The notes under the pieces: model-generated
What the model was told of the DNA's origin: nothing
The model's database searches: none
Seen by the model: only the letters and a program-made list of their open reading frames with translations
Translations under genes and position numbers: made by a program
Part shown: positions 35,641 through 44,435 of the stretch, piece by piece
Position numbering within the stretch: position 1 is the first letter of the stretch
Layout of the letters: each line of letters starts with the position of its first letter
DNA from: Burkholderiaceae bacterium
GTDB taxonomy: Bacteria > Pseudomonadota > Gammaproteobacteria > Burkholderiales > Burkholderiaceae_F
Assembly (NCBI GenBank): GCA_022843955.1
Contig: JALHMQ010000027.1
Span: 1 to 50,626 of the forward strand
DNA: 50,626 bases
Direction: 5' to 3'

Positions 35641-36360
35641 ATGCACCATCGCTCCCCTCGCCCGATGCATCTGGCCTGGCCGGCCTACTGGCTGCCGCTG
35701 CTGGGCGGACTGTTGCCCCTCATTGGCACGGTCGTCGCCCTGCACCTGTCGCAGCAGCTGTCGCTGATCCCGGTGTGCAACCCGTTCTTCGACGGCTGCG
35801 TATCGATCAGCCGCGCCGCGCGCCATGACCTGCCCAACTACCTGTTCCGTGCGCTGCTGCTGCCGGCGGCGGCGCTGCAGGCGCTCACCTGGTGGGTGGT
35901 GGCGGCGTGGCTGCGCGAGCGCGGCGCGACCGGGCAGCTGCTGCGCGCGTTGCCGTGGGTGGGGCTGGTCGGCGGCGCGTTCCTCGTGCTGTACGGCACC
36001 TTCCTCGGCACCGAAGGCGATGCCTACCGCTGGATGCGACGCTACGGCGTGATCTTCTACTTCGGCTGTACCTGCATCGCGATGGTGATCAGCGCCGGCC
36101 TGAGCCAGCGCCACCTCGATCACGACGCGCGGCTGCGGGCGCCGGTGCGGGCCATGCTGGCGCTGGTGGCCGCGCTGCCGCTCATGGGGCTCGTCAGCGC
36201 CACGGCGCCGCTGCTCTTCTCGCCGGGCCGCGTCGATGCGCTGGAAAACATTCTCGAGTGGTGGGCGGGGCTCATCTTCACGCTGTTCTTCTTCGCGCTT
36301 GCCTGGGCCTGGGCCCGCACAGATCTGCGGCTCACCTTGCTTTCTGACGCGCCCCGCTGA
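35641..36360 (+). CDS. Six-helix membrane protein, possibly Frag1/DRAM/Sfk1-like
   Basis: This protein has 239 residues from ATG 35641; an ATG at 35665 is an alternative, and the open frame back to 35536 is probably untranslated. There are six hydrophobic segments, with a first extracytoplasmic loop carrying two Cys (PVCNPFFDGCVSISRAARHDLPNYLF) and the later block DAYRWMRRYGVIFYFGCTCIAMVISAGLS. The SISRAARH..NYLFRALL pattern recalls the Frag1/DRAM/Sfk1 family, but I am not certain. It is convergent with the kinase gene (19-bp gap). Confidence 0.65.
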   Translation: MHHRSPRPMHLAWPAYWLPLLGGLLPLIGTVVALHLSQQLSLIPVCNPFFDGCVSISRAARHDLPNYLFRALLLPAAALQALTWWVVAAWLRERGATGQLLRALPWVGLVGGAFLVLYGTFLGTEGDAYRWMRRYGVIFYFGCTCIAMVISAGLSQRHLDHDARLRAPVRAMLALVAALPLMGLVSATAPLLFSPGRVDALENILEWWAGLIFTLFFFALAWAWARTDLRLTLLSDAPR

Positions 36361-36379
36361 GCACGGCGATGCGCACCGT

Positions 36380-37420
36380 TCAGCGCGCCGGCCGCGGCGG
36401 CGGCTCCGTCATCGCCGCCACCTGCTCGCGCAATTCGAGGATGCGCTCTTCCCAGTAGCGCGGCGTATCGAAGAACGAGAACGCCGCCGGGAACGCCGGG
36501 TCATCCCAGCGCCGCGCGATCCACGCGCTGTAATGGAGCAGCCGCAGCGTGCGCAGCGCCTCCACCAAGTGCAGTTCGCGATCGTCGAACTCGCGGAACT
36601 GCTCATAGCCGCCGATCAGCGCCTTCAGCCGCCTGGGCGCCTCGTCGCGGCTGCCCATCAGCATCCACAGGTCCTGCACCGCCGGCCCCATGCGGCTGTC
36701 GTCGAAGTCGACGAAGTGCGGACCAAAGTCCGTCTGGCTGCTCGTCTGCGTGTCGCGCCACAGGACATTGCCCTCGTGCACGTCGCCGTGCAGGCGGATC
36801 GCCGCCACCGCGCCGGCACGCGCGAAGCAATGCCGCACCTCATCGAGCGCCTGCTGCGACACGCTGGCATACGCCGCGTTCAGCGCCGGCGGCACCCAGT
36901 CGTGCGCCAGCAGCCAGGCGCGTGGTTCCGTGCCAAAGGTCTCGATGTCGAGCGTGGGCCGCTGCGCATACGGCTGCGCGGCGCCCAGCACGTGCGTGCG
37001 GGCGATGAAGCGGCCGATCCACTCGAGCACCTCATCGTCGTCCAGGTTCGGTGCGCGACCGCCGCGGCGATCGAACAGCGCCACGCGGTGACCGTCGACG
37101 TGATGCAGCGTGCGGCCATCGATGGTGCGCGCCGGCACCGCTGGCACCTCGGCCGCGACCAGTTCGGCCACGAACGCATGCTCCTCTTCGATCTGTGCAT
37201 CGCTCCAGCGGCCAGGCCGGTAGAACTTGGCGATAACGAAACCAGCACGGCCGTCGGCGTCTTCCACGCCTACCTGGAACACCCGGTTCTCGTAGCTGTT
37301 GAGCGTCAGCAGCGTGCCGGTGGTCAGCAGACCCGTTGGCCGGCCGATCACGTCGATCGCGTTGAGCACGGCATCCGGCGTGAGGTCGGCATAGGGCGGT
37401 GATGCAGGAACGTCGTTCAT
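36380..37420 (-). CDS. srkA: SrkA/YihE-type stress-response Ser/Thr kinase
   Basis: This cytosolic protein kinase with an aminoglycoside-phosphotransferase-like fold protects against stress-induced death in E. coli. It has 346 residues (E. coli about 328). Family blocks are LNSYENRVFQVGVED (nucleotide loop), FVIAKFYRPGRWSDAQIEEEHAFVAEL, the catalytic LHGDVHEGNVLW, the metal-binding FVDFDDSRMGPAVQDLWML and HYSAWIARRWDDPAFP. Start ATG 37420 fits the family N-terminus. Confidence 0.92.
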   Translation of the reverse strand: MNDVPASPPYADLTPDAVLNAIDVIGRPTGLLTTGTLLTLNSYENRVFQVGVEDADGRAGFVIAKFYRPGRWSDAQIEEEHAFVAELVAAEVPAVPARTIDGRTLHHVDGHRVALFDRRGGRAPNLDDDEVLEWIGRFIARTHVLGAAQPYAQRPTLDIETFGTEPRAWLLAHDWVPPALNAAYASVSQQALDEVRHCFARAGAVAAIRLHGDVHEGNVLWRDTQTSSQTDFGPHFVDFDDSRMGPAVQDLWMLMGSRDEAPRRLKALIGGYEQFREFDDRELHLVEALRTLRLLHYSAWIARRWDDPAFPAAFSFFDTPRYWEERILELREQVAAMTEPPPRPAR

Positions 37421-37590
37421 GGCCGGATGTTACGGGTCGGGGCGAGCGGCGCTGCATTGCGTTGGCGCGCCGGCACCTCGCCGCTCCTGGCGCGAGCCAT
37501 AACGGTCACGTCACGCGCGTGCCGCTAGAAACCCCCCATCGCCCGATCGACGCGCTTGAGCGGGCCATCCACGCGCCCCGAGGTCGAGCC

Positions 37591-37716
37591 ATGAAGCGTC
37601 ATCGCCGGATCCTGCTCGTCACCCTGCTCACCGGCATCGTCATCGCACTGGCCATGGCCATGAACCAGACACGCGGCGCCCACGCGGGGACAGCGCAGGT
37701 GTCGCTTGCGCGCTGA
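37591..37716 (+). CDS. Possible small exported/membrane peptide
   Basis: This ORF has 41 residues from ATG 37591, with GAGG at 37580-37583. The sequence is MKRHRRILLVTLLTGIVIAL followed by AMAMNQTRGAHAGTAQVSLAR: a basic start, one hydrophobic helix and a short polar tail, like a minimal signal sequence or single-span peptide. No family is recognised. It is the only plausible frame in the 661-bp gap between srkA and the exported-protein cluster; the rest of that gap (37717-37972) shows nothing. Confidence 0.3.
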   Translation: MKRHRRILLVTLLTGIVIALAMAMNQTRGAHAGTAQVSLAR

Positions 37717-37972
37717 TCGCGGCGCGACCACGCCGACCGGTCGCGGCGCGTTCATCGATGACTTCGGGCCGCGGCTCGGCCGCGGCAGCGCTGGCGCCGC
37801 CGCTCGCGCCCGAACCGCATGCAGTCGATCTCGCCGAACCGCGCGCTCGGCGCCGGCTGGGGCGCTGGCATTGCGGCCCGCCAGGGCCCGGATCGACCGC
37901 GCAGCGCCATAGGCCGTACCCATATCGGCCATCCATGTCAGCCGGCATCGCGACCGGATCGCGGTGAGGCGT

Positions 37973-38050
37973 GAATCTCCGACAGCGCACCCGCGGTGGC
38001 ATCGAACGACGCTTGCGTCACGCCCCGCTCTCTACAAAGCCGTCATCGAG
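37973..38050 (+). promoter_or_regulatory. Cluster upstream element, copy A
   Basis: This 78-bp stretch aligns without gaps to 47513-47590. A 14-bp left block (GAATCTCCGACAGC) is identical, about 20 bp in the middle differ, and a 44-bp right block matches at 40 positions. The right block includes the inverted repeat GACGC-TT-GCGTC and a TCTCTAxAAAGC segment. It ends 31 bp before the first gene of the exported-protein cluster. Conservation of two blocks with a free spacer is what a promoter/operator would look like. Confidence 0.7.
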
Positions 38051-38081
38051 GTCGCCTGGCCTCGCTGAACGGAGAAAGTCG

Positions 38082-38462
38082 ATGAAACACAAGCTGTTGA
38101 TCGCCGGCCTGGCCTGCGCCGTCGGCGTCGCGTTCGCCCAGGTGCAACCGCCCAGCGCCGGCGACCCGACGAAGGGCCGCGCCATGCAAGCCGTCGACCC
38201 GTGGAAAGTTCGTGCGCACGAGGGCATCAAAGGCGTGGCGCCGACCAAGCCGTCGGCCGGCGACGAGATGCAGATGCGGTCCGCCCCGGTCAAGCCACGC
38301 GCGGGCTATATCGATCCCGAAAACCCGGACAACCGCGCGCTGGCGCCCAAGCCCGCCGGCGTGCAACGCGCCAGTACGTTGGCGGCGCCGGCCAAGCCCC
38401 TGACACCGCAAGGCCCGCTGGCCGCGCCCAACGCGCTGCCGCCCCCCGGCGTGCAGAAGTAA
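38082..38462 (+). CDS. Small exported proline-rich protein, hypothetical
   Basis: This protein has 126 residues from ATG 38082, after GGAGAAAG. The signal peptide MKHKLLIAGLACAVGVAFA is followed by QVQPPSAGDP. The mature part (about 107 residues) is rich in Pro, Ala and Lys and low in hydrophobics, so it is likely disordered: ..VAPTKPSAGDEMQMRSAPVKPRAG.. and ..PLTPQGPLAAPNALPPPGVQK. No cysteine is seen in the mature part. First gene of the cluster, 35 bp before the next. Possibly a spacer or cell-wall-associated protein; function unknown. Confidence 0.7.
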   Translation: MKHKLLIAGLACAVGVAFAQVQPPSAGDPTKGRAMQAVDPWKVRAHEGIKGVAPTKPSAGDEMQMRSAPVKPRAGYIDPENPDNRALAPKPAGVQRASTLAAPAKPLTPQGPLAAPNALPPPGVQK

Positions 38463-38496
38463 CTCCCCTGACCTTCAGACGACCTGGAGCCAATCC

Positions 38497-39081
38497 GTGA
38501 AGACCATCCGATTTCCCGTTGCATGCCTGCTGCTGGCCTGCGTGTCAGCCGCCCACACTCAACCGCTGCCGCCCCCCAAGCCGGGCGACGAGCAGCCCCG
38601 CGCCGACGTCACCCGCCAGGTGCAGCCCGGTGCGCCGCGACCGCTCACCGGAGTCGCGCGCAGCGGCCCCGGCACGCAGACCGAGGACGACATCTACATC
38701 GGCCGCAAGGTGCAGGGCAACGTGACGCCTGGCACCGCCCGGGCTCGCGCCAGCGACTGGTGCGAGGAAGACTGCCGCAAGGCGCCAGGCACCGTGGCGC
38801 CACGAGCGACCGGAGGGTCGCTGACCCCTGCCGTCCCGCTTCCCGCGCCGGGACAACCGCAGCTCGTGAGGCCGTCGCTGCCGATGGCAGCCTCCGGCAG
38901 CGGTGGCACGCCCAAGCCTCTGTTGGGCACCAAGTCGCGCGCCACCGGGGACGAAGACGAAATGGATGACCTCGACATCCAGCGCCGCAAGGTCCAGGGC
39001 TTGCCCGACAACAAGCCCTCGACCTTCACGCCGAAGTCGCAGCCGGGCACCGAGACGCCGCGCAGCGCCGAGCGTCGCTGA
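38497..39081 (+). CDS. Exported low-complexity protein, hypothetical
   Basis: This protein has 194 residues from GTG 38497, with CTGGAG about 8 bp upstream. The signal peptide is MKTIRFPVACLLLACVSAAH. The mature protein is Pro/Gly/Arg-rich and probably disordered. It contains one Cys pair (WCEEDCRK, about residue 90) and an acidic patch (ATGDEDEMDDLDIQRRKVQG). It shares style, though not clear homology, with the preceding protein. It is likely co-transcribed with the genes on both sides. I do not recognise it. Confidence 0.65.
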   Translation: MKTIRFPVACLLLACVSAAHTQPLPPPKPGDEQPRADVTRQVQPGAPRPLTGVARSGPGTQTEDDIYIGRKVQGNVTPGTARARASDWCEEDCRKAPGTVAPRATGGSLTPAVPLPAPGQPQLVRPSLPMAASGSGGTPKPLLGTKSRATGDEDEMDDLDIQRRKVQGLPDNKPSTFTPKSQPGTETPRSAERR

Positions 39082-39329
39082 GCGGGAGATGGCAATGCAA
39101 CGCGAGCTTGTGGCCTTCGCTTCCAGCATGCTCGGCGTTGCCACGCCAGCGCCGGCCGCGCCGGCGCTGGCCCAGCACGGCACACAAGGTCTTTCGCGAT
39201 CAATGCATCAGGCACACGCGCTTCGACCACGCGGCCGCCAGGCTCCGACCGTCTGCCGGCTCCCCAGGCACGTCGTGAGTACTCCACCGTGACTTCTTCA
39301 TTCTCCGACTGCATCGTCAAGGACTCGTC

Positions 39330-41006
39330 ATGAGTGCTTCCTGCCAGCCGCGCCGAGCGCAGCCCTGGGCCGCTGGAACGCGCCGCTTGCTGCTCGCTTC
39401 GATCGTCGCGCTGGGCGCCGCGCAGTCCGCCGCCTCGAACCTGAGCGCCAACTGTCGCCTCAACGGCAACGGCTATCCCGGCGAGGTGATGCTGCAGCAG
39501 GCGGCTGATGGCACGCTGAGCGGCACCATCTACGGCAACCCCCTCAGCGGCTTTCACTCGGCGGGCGACCGCAACGTGGTGTGGCTGCGTGGTGCACCGA
39601 CCCAGCCCGACCAGGCCTTCGTCGGCAGCGTCAGCGCCGACGGCAACGCGATCAGCGGCCGCATGTACGGCCTGACCGTCTCCGGCGGCGGCGTGGGTCC
39701 GGCGCGCAACGTGTTCGCCTTCAGCGCACTGCGCGCGGCACCGAACCACCCCGGTCATCCGGGCCTGCCCGCGGTCGCCGCCGGGCCGGCCAGCGTGGCC
39801 GGCACGCTCGCATTGAACGCCAATAACTACCCGGGTCAGCTGGTGCTCAACCAGGCGCCCGACGGCATGTTGAGCGGCAGCATCTACGGTGACCGCTTGA
39901 GCGGCCACTACGCAGCGGGCAGCGGCAGCATTGCGTTGCTGCGCTTCACCGGCACGCAGCCAACCCAGCTGTACATCGGCACCGTCACCGCGCAGGGCAT
40001 CAGCGGCGAGTTCTATGCGCTGACCGGCGGGGCAGGTGCGTCGGCGCAGCGCATGCGCTTCGCGTGGACTGCGCAGCCGCCGCAGGTGGCGCAGGCGCCA
40101 CAGGGCGCCTATATCGGCCCGGCTCCCTCGAAACCGCAGTCCGGCATTGCGCTGCTGCCTCCGTTGCCGCCACCGGCACCTGCGGCGCCGGCGCCGGCCG
40201 CGCCCGCGTCCGCCCCTGCACCGGTGCCGGCCACCCTGTCGGGCTGGGTCCTGGCGACCGCGCCGTTCGTGTCGATCACGCCCGGCACGATGGGGAGCAC
40301 AAGCGCGATGTGTCCCAGCGGCAAGGTCGCCACCGGTGCGCAGTTCGCGCGCAATCAGGCAGGCCCGGGGAACTACATGAACGAGCAGGCACCGCTGCCC
40401 GATGGCTCGGGTGTGCGCTTCACGCTCGCCACCGCTGCCATTCTCGTGACTCGGCGGTCCGGACGCGAGGTCGGCGGCAGCGCGATCTGCATCGACCGGC
40501 CCGACGGCTACGAGATCGTCACCACGCGCCGCGCGCTGGCGGCCGGCGAACGTGCGGCCTTCGACGCGCCGTGTCCCGCGGGCAAGGTGCTGATCGGCGG
40601 TGGCACCCGGTCGGGTCGCGAGGTCTACACGGCCACCAGCGCGCCGCGCGCGGATGGCCAGGCCTGGCAGGGGCACTTCCGCAACGACCTGCGATTGCCC
40701 GGCGCGGTGTCGGCCGAGGTGATCGCCGTCTGCGCCAGCAACCGCTACGCCGCCGCGCGGTCGGTGTCGTCGTCGCCGGAGCTCCAACTCGGACCTCAGG
40801 GCCAGAACCAGGGCATGAGTCTGGCGTGCAGTGGCCGCGGTCTGGCCGTCGGCGTCTACAGCTCGGCCACGACGGTCGAGTACAGCGCGTGGATTGACGG
40901 GACGAGTGGCGCCATCTCTTCTGTGCAGATCCTCAACAAGTCGTCTGGCATCGAGAACGTGAACGCGCAGGTCGGCGCGCGCGCGATCTGCGGCCACGGG
41001 CTGTGA
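39330..41006 (+). CDS. Secreted modular protein: two GNGYPG modules + CPxGK-type repeats
   Basis: This protein has 558 residues from ATG 39330. A signal peptide spans residues 1-36. Module 1 (about 38-142) begins LSANCRLNGNGYPGEVMLQQAADGTLSG, continues with SADGNAISGR and ends RNVFAFSALRA. Module 2 (about 155-255) begins LALNANNYPGQLVLNQAPDGMLSG and ends GASAQRMRFAWTAQ. A Pro/Ala linker (about 265-305) leads to a C-terminal region of about 250 residues with repeating Cys-bounded units (MCPSGKVATGAQF..AICI; PCPAGKVLIGGG..AVCA; ACSGRGLAVGV..AICG). Similar CPxGKxxxGGG..AxC units occur in many secreted bacterial proteins. No catalytic motif is seen. Confidence 0.8.
   Translation: MSASCQPRRAQPWAAGTRRLLLASIVALGAAQSAASNLSANCRLNGNGYPGEVMLQQAADGTLSGTIYGNPLSGFHSAGDRNVVWLRGAPTQPDQAFVGSVSADGNAISGRMYGLTVSGGGVGPARNVFAFSALRAAPNHPGHPGLPAVAAGPASVAGTLALNANNYPGQLVLNQAPDGMLSGSIYGDRLSGHYAAGSGSIALLRFTGTQPTQLYIGTVTAQGISGEFYALTGGAGASAQRMRFAWTAQPPQVAQAPQGAYIGPAPSKPQSGIALLPPLPPPAPAAPAPAAPASAPAPVPATLSGWVLATAPFVSITPGTMGSTSAMCPSGKVATGAQFARNQAGPGNYMNEQAPLPDGSGVRFTLATAAILVTRRSGREVGGSAICIDRPDGYEIVTTRRALAAGERAAFDAPCPAGKVLIGGGTRSGREVYTATSAPRADGQAWQGHFRNDLRLPGAVSAEVIAVCASNRYAAARSVSSSPELQLGPQGQNQGMSLACSGRGLAVGVYSSATTVEYSAWIDGTSGAISSVQILNKSSGIENVNAQVGARAICGHGL
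39441..39805 (+). repeat. Module-1 DNA, near-identical to 42315-42679
   Basis: This 365-bp stretch aligns without gaps to 42315-42679 at about 95% identity by eye, with most differences at third positions or in the first 27 bp. It encodes the first GNGYPG module of two neighbouring proteins. The flanking sequence is far more different, so the match is local, as expected from recent duplication or gene conversion. Confidence 0.85.
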
Positions 41007-41105
41007 TGCGCGAGGGCAACTCATGAACGGCGCGCTGACGCCGACGGGCGCTGGCGGCGCCGCAGCGGCGGTCGCGCGCAGGCCGCTTCAACTGGAGATT
41101 TCACG

Positions 41106-41909
41106 ATGATGCTTTCGTTGCGCAGGATGCTCGTTGCGCCAGCCCCGGCGCGTCTGCCGTGCACTGTGGTCCGCAGGCTCGGCGCGACGGCCGCCGTCGC
41201 CGTAGCGGTCTTGACCTTCGGCGCACACGCGCAGCCTTCGACGTCGGCTGCGGCCACCGCGCTCTCCGCCGAGCACTGCCTGCAGCCCGACTCGCTGGCG
41301 ATGGCGGCGCGCTGCGAGCTGCGCCATCGTTACTGCGTCAAGCCACCCAACGAGGCGTGGCGCACGCGCTGGCGCGTCGTGTGCGGCGGCGCGCCGGGCG
41401 GTGCGCTGAGCGGCAGCGCGACCGTCGATGGCGGCAGCGGCCGGCGCGCCTTCAAGGCCGAGGCACAGGTGATCTGGCTGCCCAAGGCCGGCTCGCGCAC
41501 CCAGTACGTTCCCTACGGCACGCTCACTTTCACCGGCAAAAGCCGCGAGTGCGCTGCCAGCGAGACCGTCGACATCGGCCCCGAGGACGGCGAACTCGAG
41601 ATCAAGCCCGGCAGCGGCGGGCCCGCGCAGTACCGCGGCGCCGGCTTCAAGGCGATGGACATCCGCGTGCTGTGCACGCGCGCTGCGGGCGTGATCGCCG
41701 CCGGCACCGGCAGCGAGACCAAGAGCGACGCGAAATCCGACGCGCGGCGCGCTGCCGCGATGGCCGCGGCCGGGGTCACTGCAGCCGGCCCGCCGGTGCC
41801 CTGGTTCAACACCGCCGAGGCCTTCCGCGCACCGCAGGGCGGCCTGCTTCAAGGCGAGATGAAAGACCCCGACGGCAACTGGACCTGGCGCTGGAACTTC
41901 AAGCCGTAG
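41106..41909 (+). CDS. Exported hypothetical protein with paired cysteines
   Basis: This protein has 267 residues from ATG 41106. A long signal region ends in VAVAVLTFGAHA (about residue 42). The mature domain has Cys in HCLQPDSLAMAARCELRHRYCVKP, VVCGG, RECAAS and RVLCTRA, consistent with disulfides in the periplasm or outside. The middle resembles a beta-rich domain (SGSATVDGGSGRRAFKAEAQVIWLP; DIGPEDGELEIKPGSGGPAQY). An Ala/Lys linker precedes a C-terminal WFNTAEAFRAPQGGLLQGEMKDPDGNWTWRWNFKP. It lacks the GNGYPG module. It is flanked by module proteins in the same direction. I recognise no family. Confidence 0.7.
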   Translation: MMLSLRRMLVAPAPARLPCTVVRRLGATAAVAVAVLTFGAHAQPSTSAAATALSAEHCLQPDSLAMAARCELRHRYCVKPPNEAWRTRWRVVCGGAPGGALSGSATVDGGSGRRAFKAEAQVIWLPKAGSRTQYVPYGTLTFTGKSRECAASETVDIGPEDGELEIKPGSGGPAQYRGAGFKAMDIRVLCTRAAGVIAAGTGSETKSDAKSDARRAAAMAAAGVTAAGPPVPWFNTAEAFRAPQGGLLQGEMKDPDGNWTWRWNFKP

Positions 41910-41957
41910 CGCGACGTGCGCGCCACATCACTCAACCTCGAACGCTCGACACGGACC

Positions 41958-44435
41958 ATGACCCTGACCCAGATCGCTCACCGCCTGCTCGCCGCATCGA
42001 TCGCGGCCATCGCGCTGGTTTCGCACGCTCATGCCCAGGAGCCCAAGGGTCCGAGCGAGAAGGACTGCCGCAACCTCAACTTCCCCACCTCGGAGGAGCG
42101 GCTGATCCGCGCGTGCAACGCCAGCTTCTCGCTGTGCGCCAATCCGACGCCGGCGTGGCAGCAGACCGGCCAGGTGATGCGCGTCTGTGAACTCATCAAG
42201 CGCGAGACGCAGTTGCAGGCCGCGCTGCCCGGCCAGCCCGCCAGGCTGCTGGCACGTCCGCTGGCACCGGCAATCGCCCCGACCGCCCCCGCCGTCACTG
42301 CCCCCGCCGCCAGTCTGAGCGCGCAGTGGCGTCTGAACGGCAACGGCTATCCCGGCGAGGTGATGCTGCAGCAGGCGGCCGATGGCACGCTGAGCGGCAC
42401 CATCTACGGCAACCCGCTCACCGGCTTTCACTCGGCGGGCGACCGCAGCGTGGTGTGGCTGCGCGGCGCGCCGACCCGCCCCGACCAGGCCTTCGTCGGC
42501 AGCGTCAGCGCCGACGGCAACGCGATCAGCGGCCGCATGTTCGGCCTGACCGTCTCCGGCGGCGGCGTCGGTCCGGCGCGCAACGTGTTCGCCTTCAGCG
42601 CACTGCGCGCGGCCCCGAACCACCCCGGTCATCCGGGCCTGCCCGCGGCCGCCGCCGGGCCGGCCAGCGTGGCCGGCACACACCAGTTCGTCGGCAACGG
42701 CCACCCGGGCCAGCTCAACCTGACCCAGGCGCCCGACGGCAGCTTGAGCGGGAACGTCTATGGCAATCCGGTCGACGGTCACTACGCCGCCGGCAGCGGC
42801 AGCATTGCCTTCATCCGCTACAGCGCACCGGGGCAGCCGTTCCAGCTGTTCGTGGGCAGCGTCACGCCGCAGGGCATGCGCGGAGAACTGCTGGCGCTCA
42901 ACGGCGGTGCCGGTGCCTCGGCGCAGCGCATGCGCTACGACTGGTCGGCGCAGCCCGTCTCATTGGCGCAGGCGCCGGCGCCGGCCACGGCACCTGCGCC
43001 ACCGGCCGCGCAACCCGCCACCGCACCGTTTGCTGCCAACGCCGGCATCGCGGGCGGCCAGATCCTCGCCTCCATCAATGAGCCGACTGCGGCGCAATGT
43101 CTGGCTCGCTGCCGTGGCACGGCGGGCTGCACGGCATTCCAATTTGCCGGCGGTGCGTTTGGCGGACCGGGCCTGAACCCGCCCAACGCACCCGGCGCGT
43201 CCTGCACTCTCTTTGCCGGATCGGCCTCGCTGCGGCCGCTGCAGGGTGTGACCGCGTGCCTGATGCCGTGCGATGGCAGCCAGCAGGCCAATGCGATGCC
43301 CAACCTGCGCGGCGCGCGCGACCTCACCGGTGCCACGCCGGGTGGCCGCACCGCGCCTTCAATGGTCAACGCCCCGCCGGTCGAGCCGCCGCCGCAGGGT
43401 GCATTCATCGGTCCGGCACCTGCAATGAAGGCCGGAATGGCGGTGTTGCCGCCTCCAGCACCGACGCCAGCGGCTCCGGTGGCGCCGCCTCCGGCCCCTG
43501 GCGCCAGCGGGCCGGCACCCGCGGCTCCGGTGGCGCGCCTGACCGGGTTCCAGATCGTGACCGGTCCGCAGGTGACCATCGCCCCGCTCAGCATCGCTGA
43601 CGCCGTGGCCAGTTGTCCGGCCAGCAAGGTGGTGCTCAGTGTCGGTTACCGGATCTCGCCCACCAATGCCGATCCGCAGTTCGGCGCAGAGGTCAAGGGC
43701 GCAATGCCGGACGGCGCGTCGGGCCGCGTGCGCATCCGCAACGCCAACGTGTTCGTGCCGATCCAGGCTGAGGCCCATGTGATCTGTGTCGATGCCGTGG
43801 CGGGCGTGCGCGCCGTGCGCACGAGCTACAGCGCCACCAGCGACCGCGTTCCGGCGCTGACATCCGTGAACTGCGGGGCGGACCGCGTGATCGGTGGCGG
43901 CTTCATGGGTGAGACTGAATCACATCCGGTGGCCAACGGGCCCATGCTCAGCATGTCGGCGAGCACGCCCAATGCGCAGCCGACGTTCGGCCTGGCGTCA
44001 GCGTCGGTCAAGACCACGCCGCTGCCGGGCCGGTTCACGACGGAAGTCGTGGGGATCTGTGCGCAGCCGGGACTGGTGCCTGATTGGGAACCGGTCATGG
44101 GGCCGCTGCAGACGATCGGTGGGCGCTCCACCGCGGGGCTTTCACTGCAGTGTCCAGCTGGCAAGCGGATGCTCGCGCGCGGCATTGCCCACGGCGGATG
44201 GCTCAGGCCCGACCGTAATTCGCAGGCCCCGAACAGCCACATCGTCTCGGATCTGCAGCTCGGCAATGCGTACCCGCTCGCGCTCATCACCAACCTGCTG
44301 CTGCCGCAGGACTCACGCCTGCCGTCCGGCCAGCCGCTGGCGGGCGGCGGTGCGAGCGGCTTCGTGTCCAACCGCGATCTGGCCGGCAATACCGTCGTGG
44401 TGACACTGGCCGGTGTCTGCGCCACGGTGCCATGA
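41958..44435 (+). CDS. Secreted modular protein: two GNGYPG modules + PAN/Apple domain + CPxGK-type repeats
   Basis: This protein has 825 residues from ATG 41958. A signal peptide ends SHAHA. Then comes a Cys-rich N-terminal region (DCRNLNF..RACNASFSLCANP..VCELIK). Module 1 (about 119-222; LSAQWRLNGNGYPGEVMLQQ..) and module 2 (about 240-331; VGNGHPGQLNLTQAPDGSLSG..) follow. A PAN/Apple domain (about 355-440) shows AAQCLARCRGTAGCTAFQF and SCTLFAGSASLRPLQGVTACL; PAN domains bind proteins or sugars. After a Pro-rich linker (about 455-525) the C-terminus carries Cys-bounded units (SCPASKVVLSVGY..HVICV; NCGADRVIGGGF..GICA; QCPAGKRMLARG..GVCA) like those of the 39330 protein. Confidence 0.8.
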   Translation: MTLTQIAHRLLAASIAAIALVSHAHAQEPKGPSEKDCRNLNFPTSEERLIRACNASFSLCANPTPAWQQTGQVMRVCELIKRETQLQAALPGQPARLLARPLAPAIAPTAPAVTAPAASLSAQWRLNGNGYPGEVMLQQAADGTLSGTIYGNPLTGFHSAGDRSVVWLRGAPTRPDQAFVGSVSADGNAISGRMFGLTVSGGGVGPARNVFAFSALRAAPNHPGHPGLPAAAAGPASVAGTHQFVGNGHPGQLNLTQAPDGSLSGNVYGNPVDGHYAAGSGSIAFIRYSAPGQPFQLFVGSVTPQGMRGELLALNGGAGASAQRMRYDWSAQPVSLAQAPAPATAPAPPAAQPATAPFAANAGIAGGQILASINEPTAAQCLARCRGTAGCTAFQFAGGAFGGPGLNPPNAPGASCTLFAGSASLRPLQGVTACLMPCDGSQQANAMPNLRGARDLTGATPGGRTAPSMVNAPPVEPPPQGAFIGPAPAMKAGMAVLPPPAPTPAAPVAPPPAPGASGPAPAAPVARLTGFQIVTGPQVTIAPLSIADAVASCPASKVVLSVGYRISPTNADPQFGAEVKGAMPDGASGRVRIRNANVFVPIQAEAHVICVDAVAGVRAVRTSYSATSDRVPALTSVNCGADRVIGGGFMGETESHPVANGPMLSMSASTPNAQPTFGLASASVKTTPLPGRFTTEVVGICAQPGLVPDWEPVMGPLQTIGGRSTAGLSLQCPAGKRMLARGIAHGGWLRPDRNSQAPNSHIVSDLQLGNAYPLALITNLLLPQDSRLPSGQPLAGGGASGFVSNRDLAGNTVVVTLAGVCATVP
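42315..42679 (+). repeat. Module-1 DNA, near-identical to 39441-39805
   Basis: Partner of the repeat at 39441-39805, 365 bp and gap-free. See that entry for the comparison. Confidence 0.85.

Noticed and set aside
37990-38020. Sigma-54 promoter in upstream element A (TGGCA..TTGCG)
   Set aside because: GG and GC are too far apart, and the TGGCA part is not kept in copy B.
39089-39292. 67-codon frame between two cluster genes
   Set aside because: Weak ribosome site, ordinary shadow-like composition and no signal peptide; not supported as a gene.
38694-41024. Minus-strand frame of 776 codons opposite the first module proteins
   Set aside because: Arg/Ala/Gly-rich shadow; the + strand has signal peptides and repeated modules in frame.
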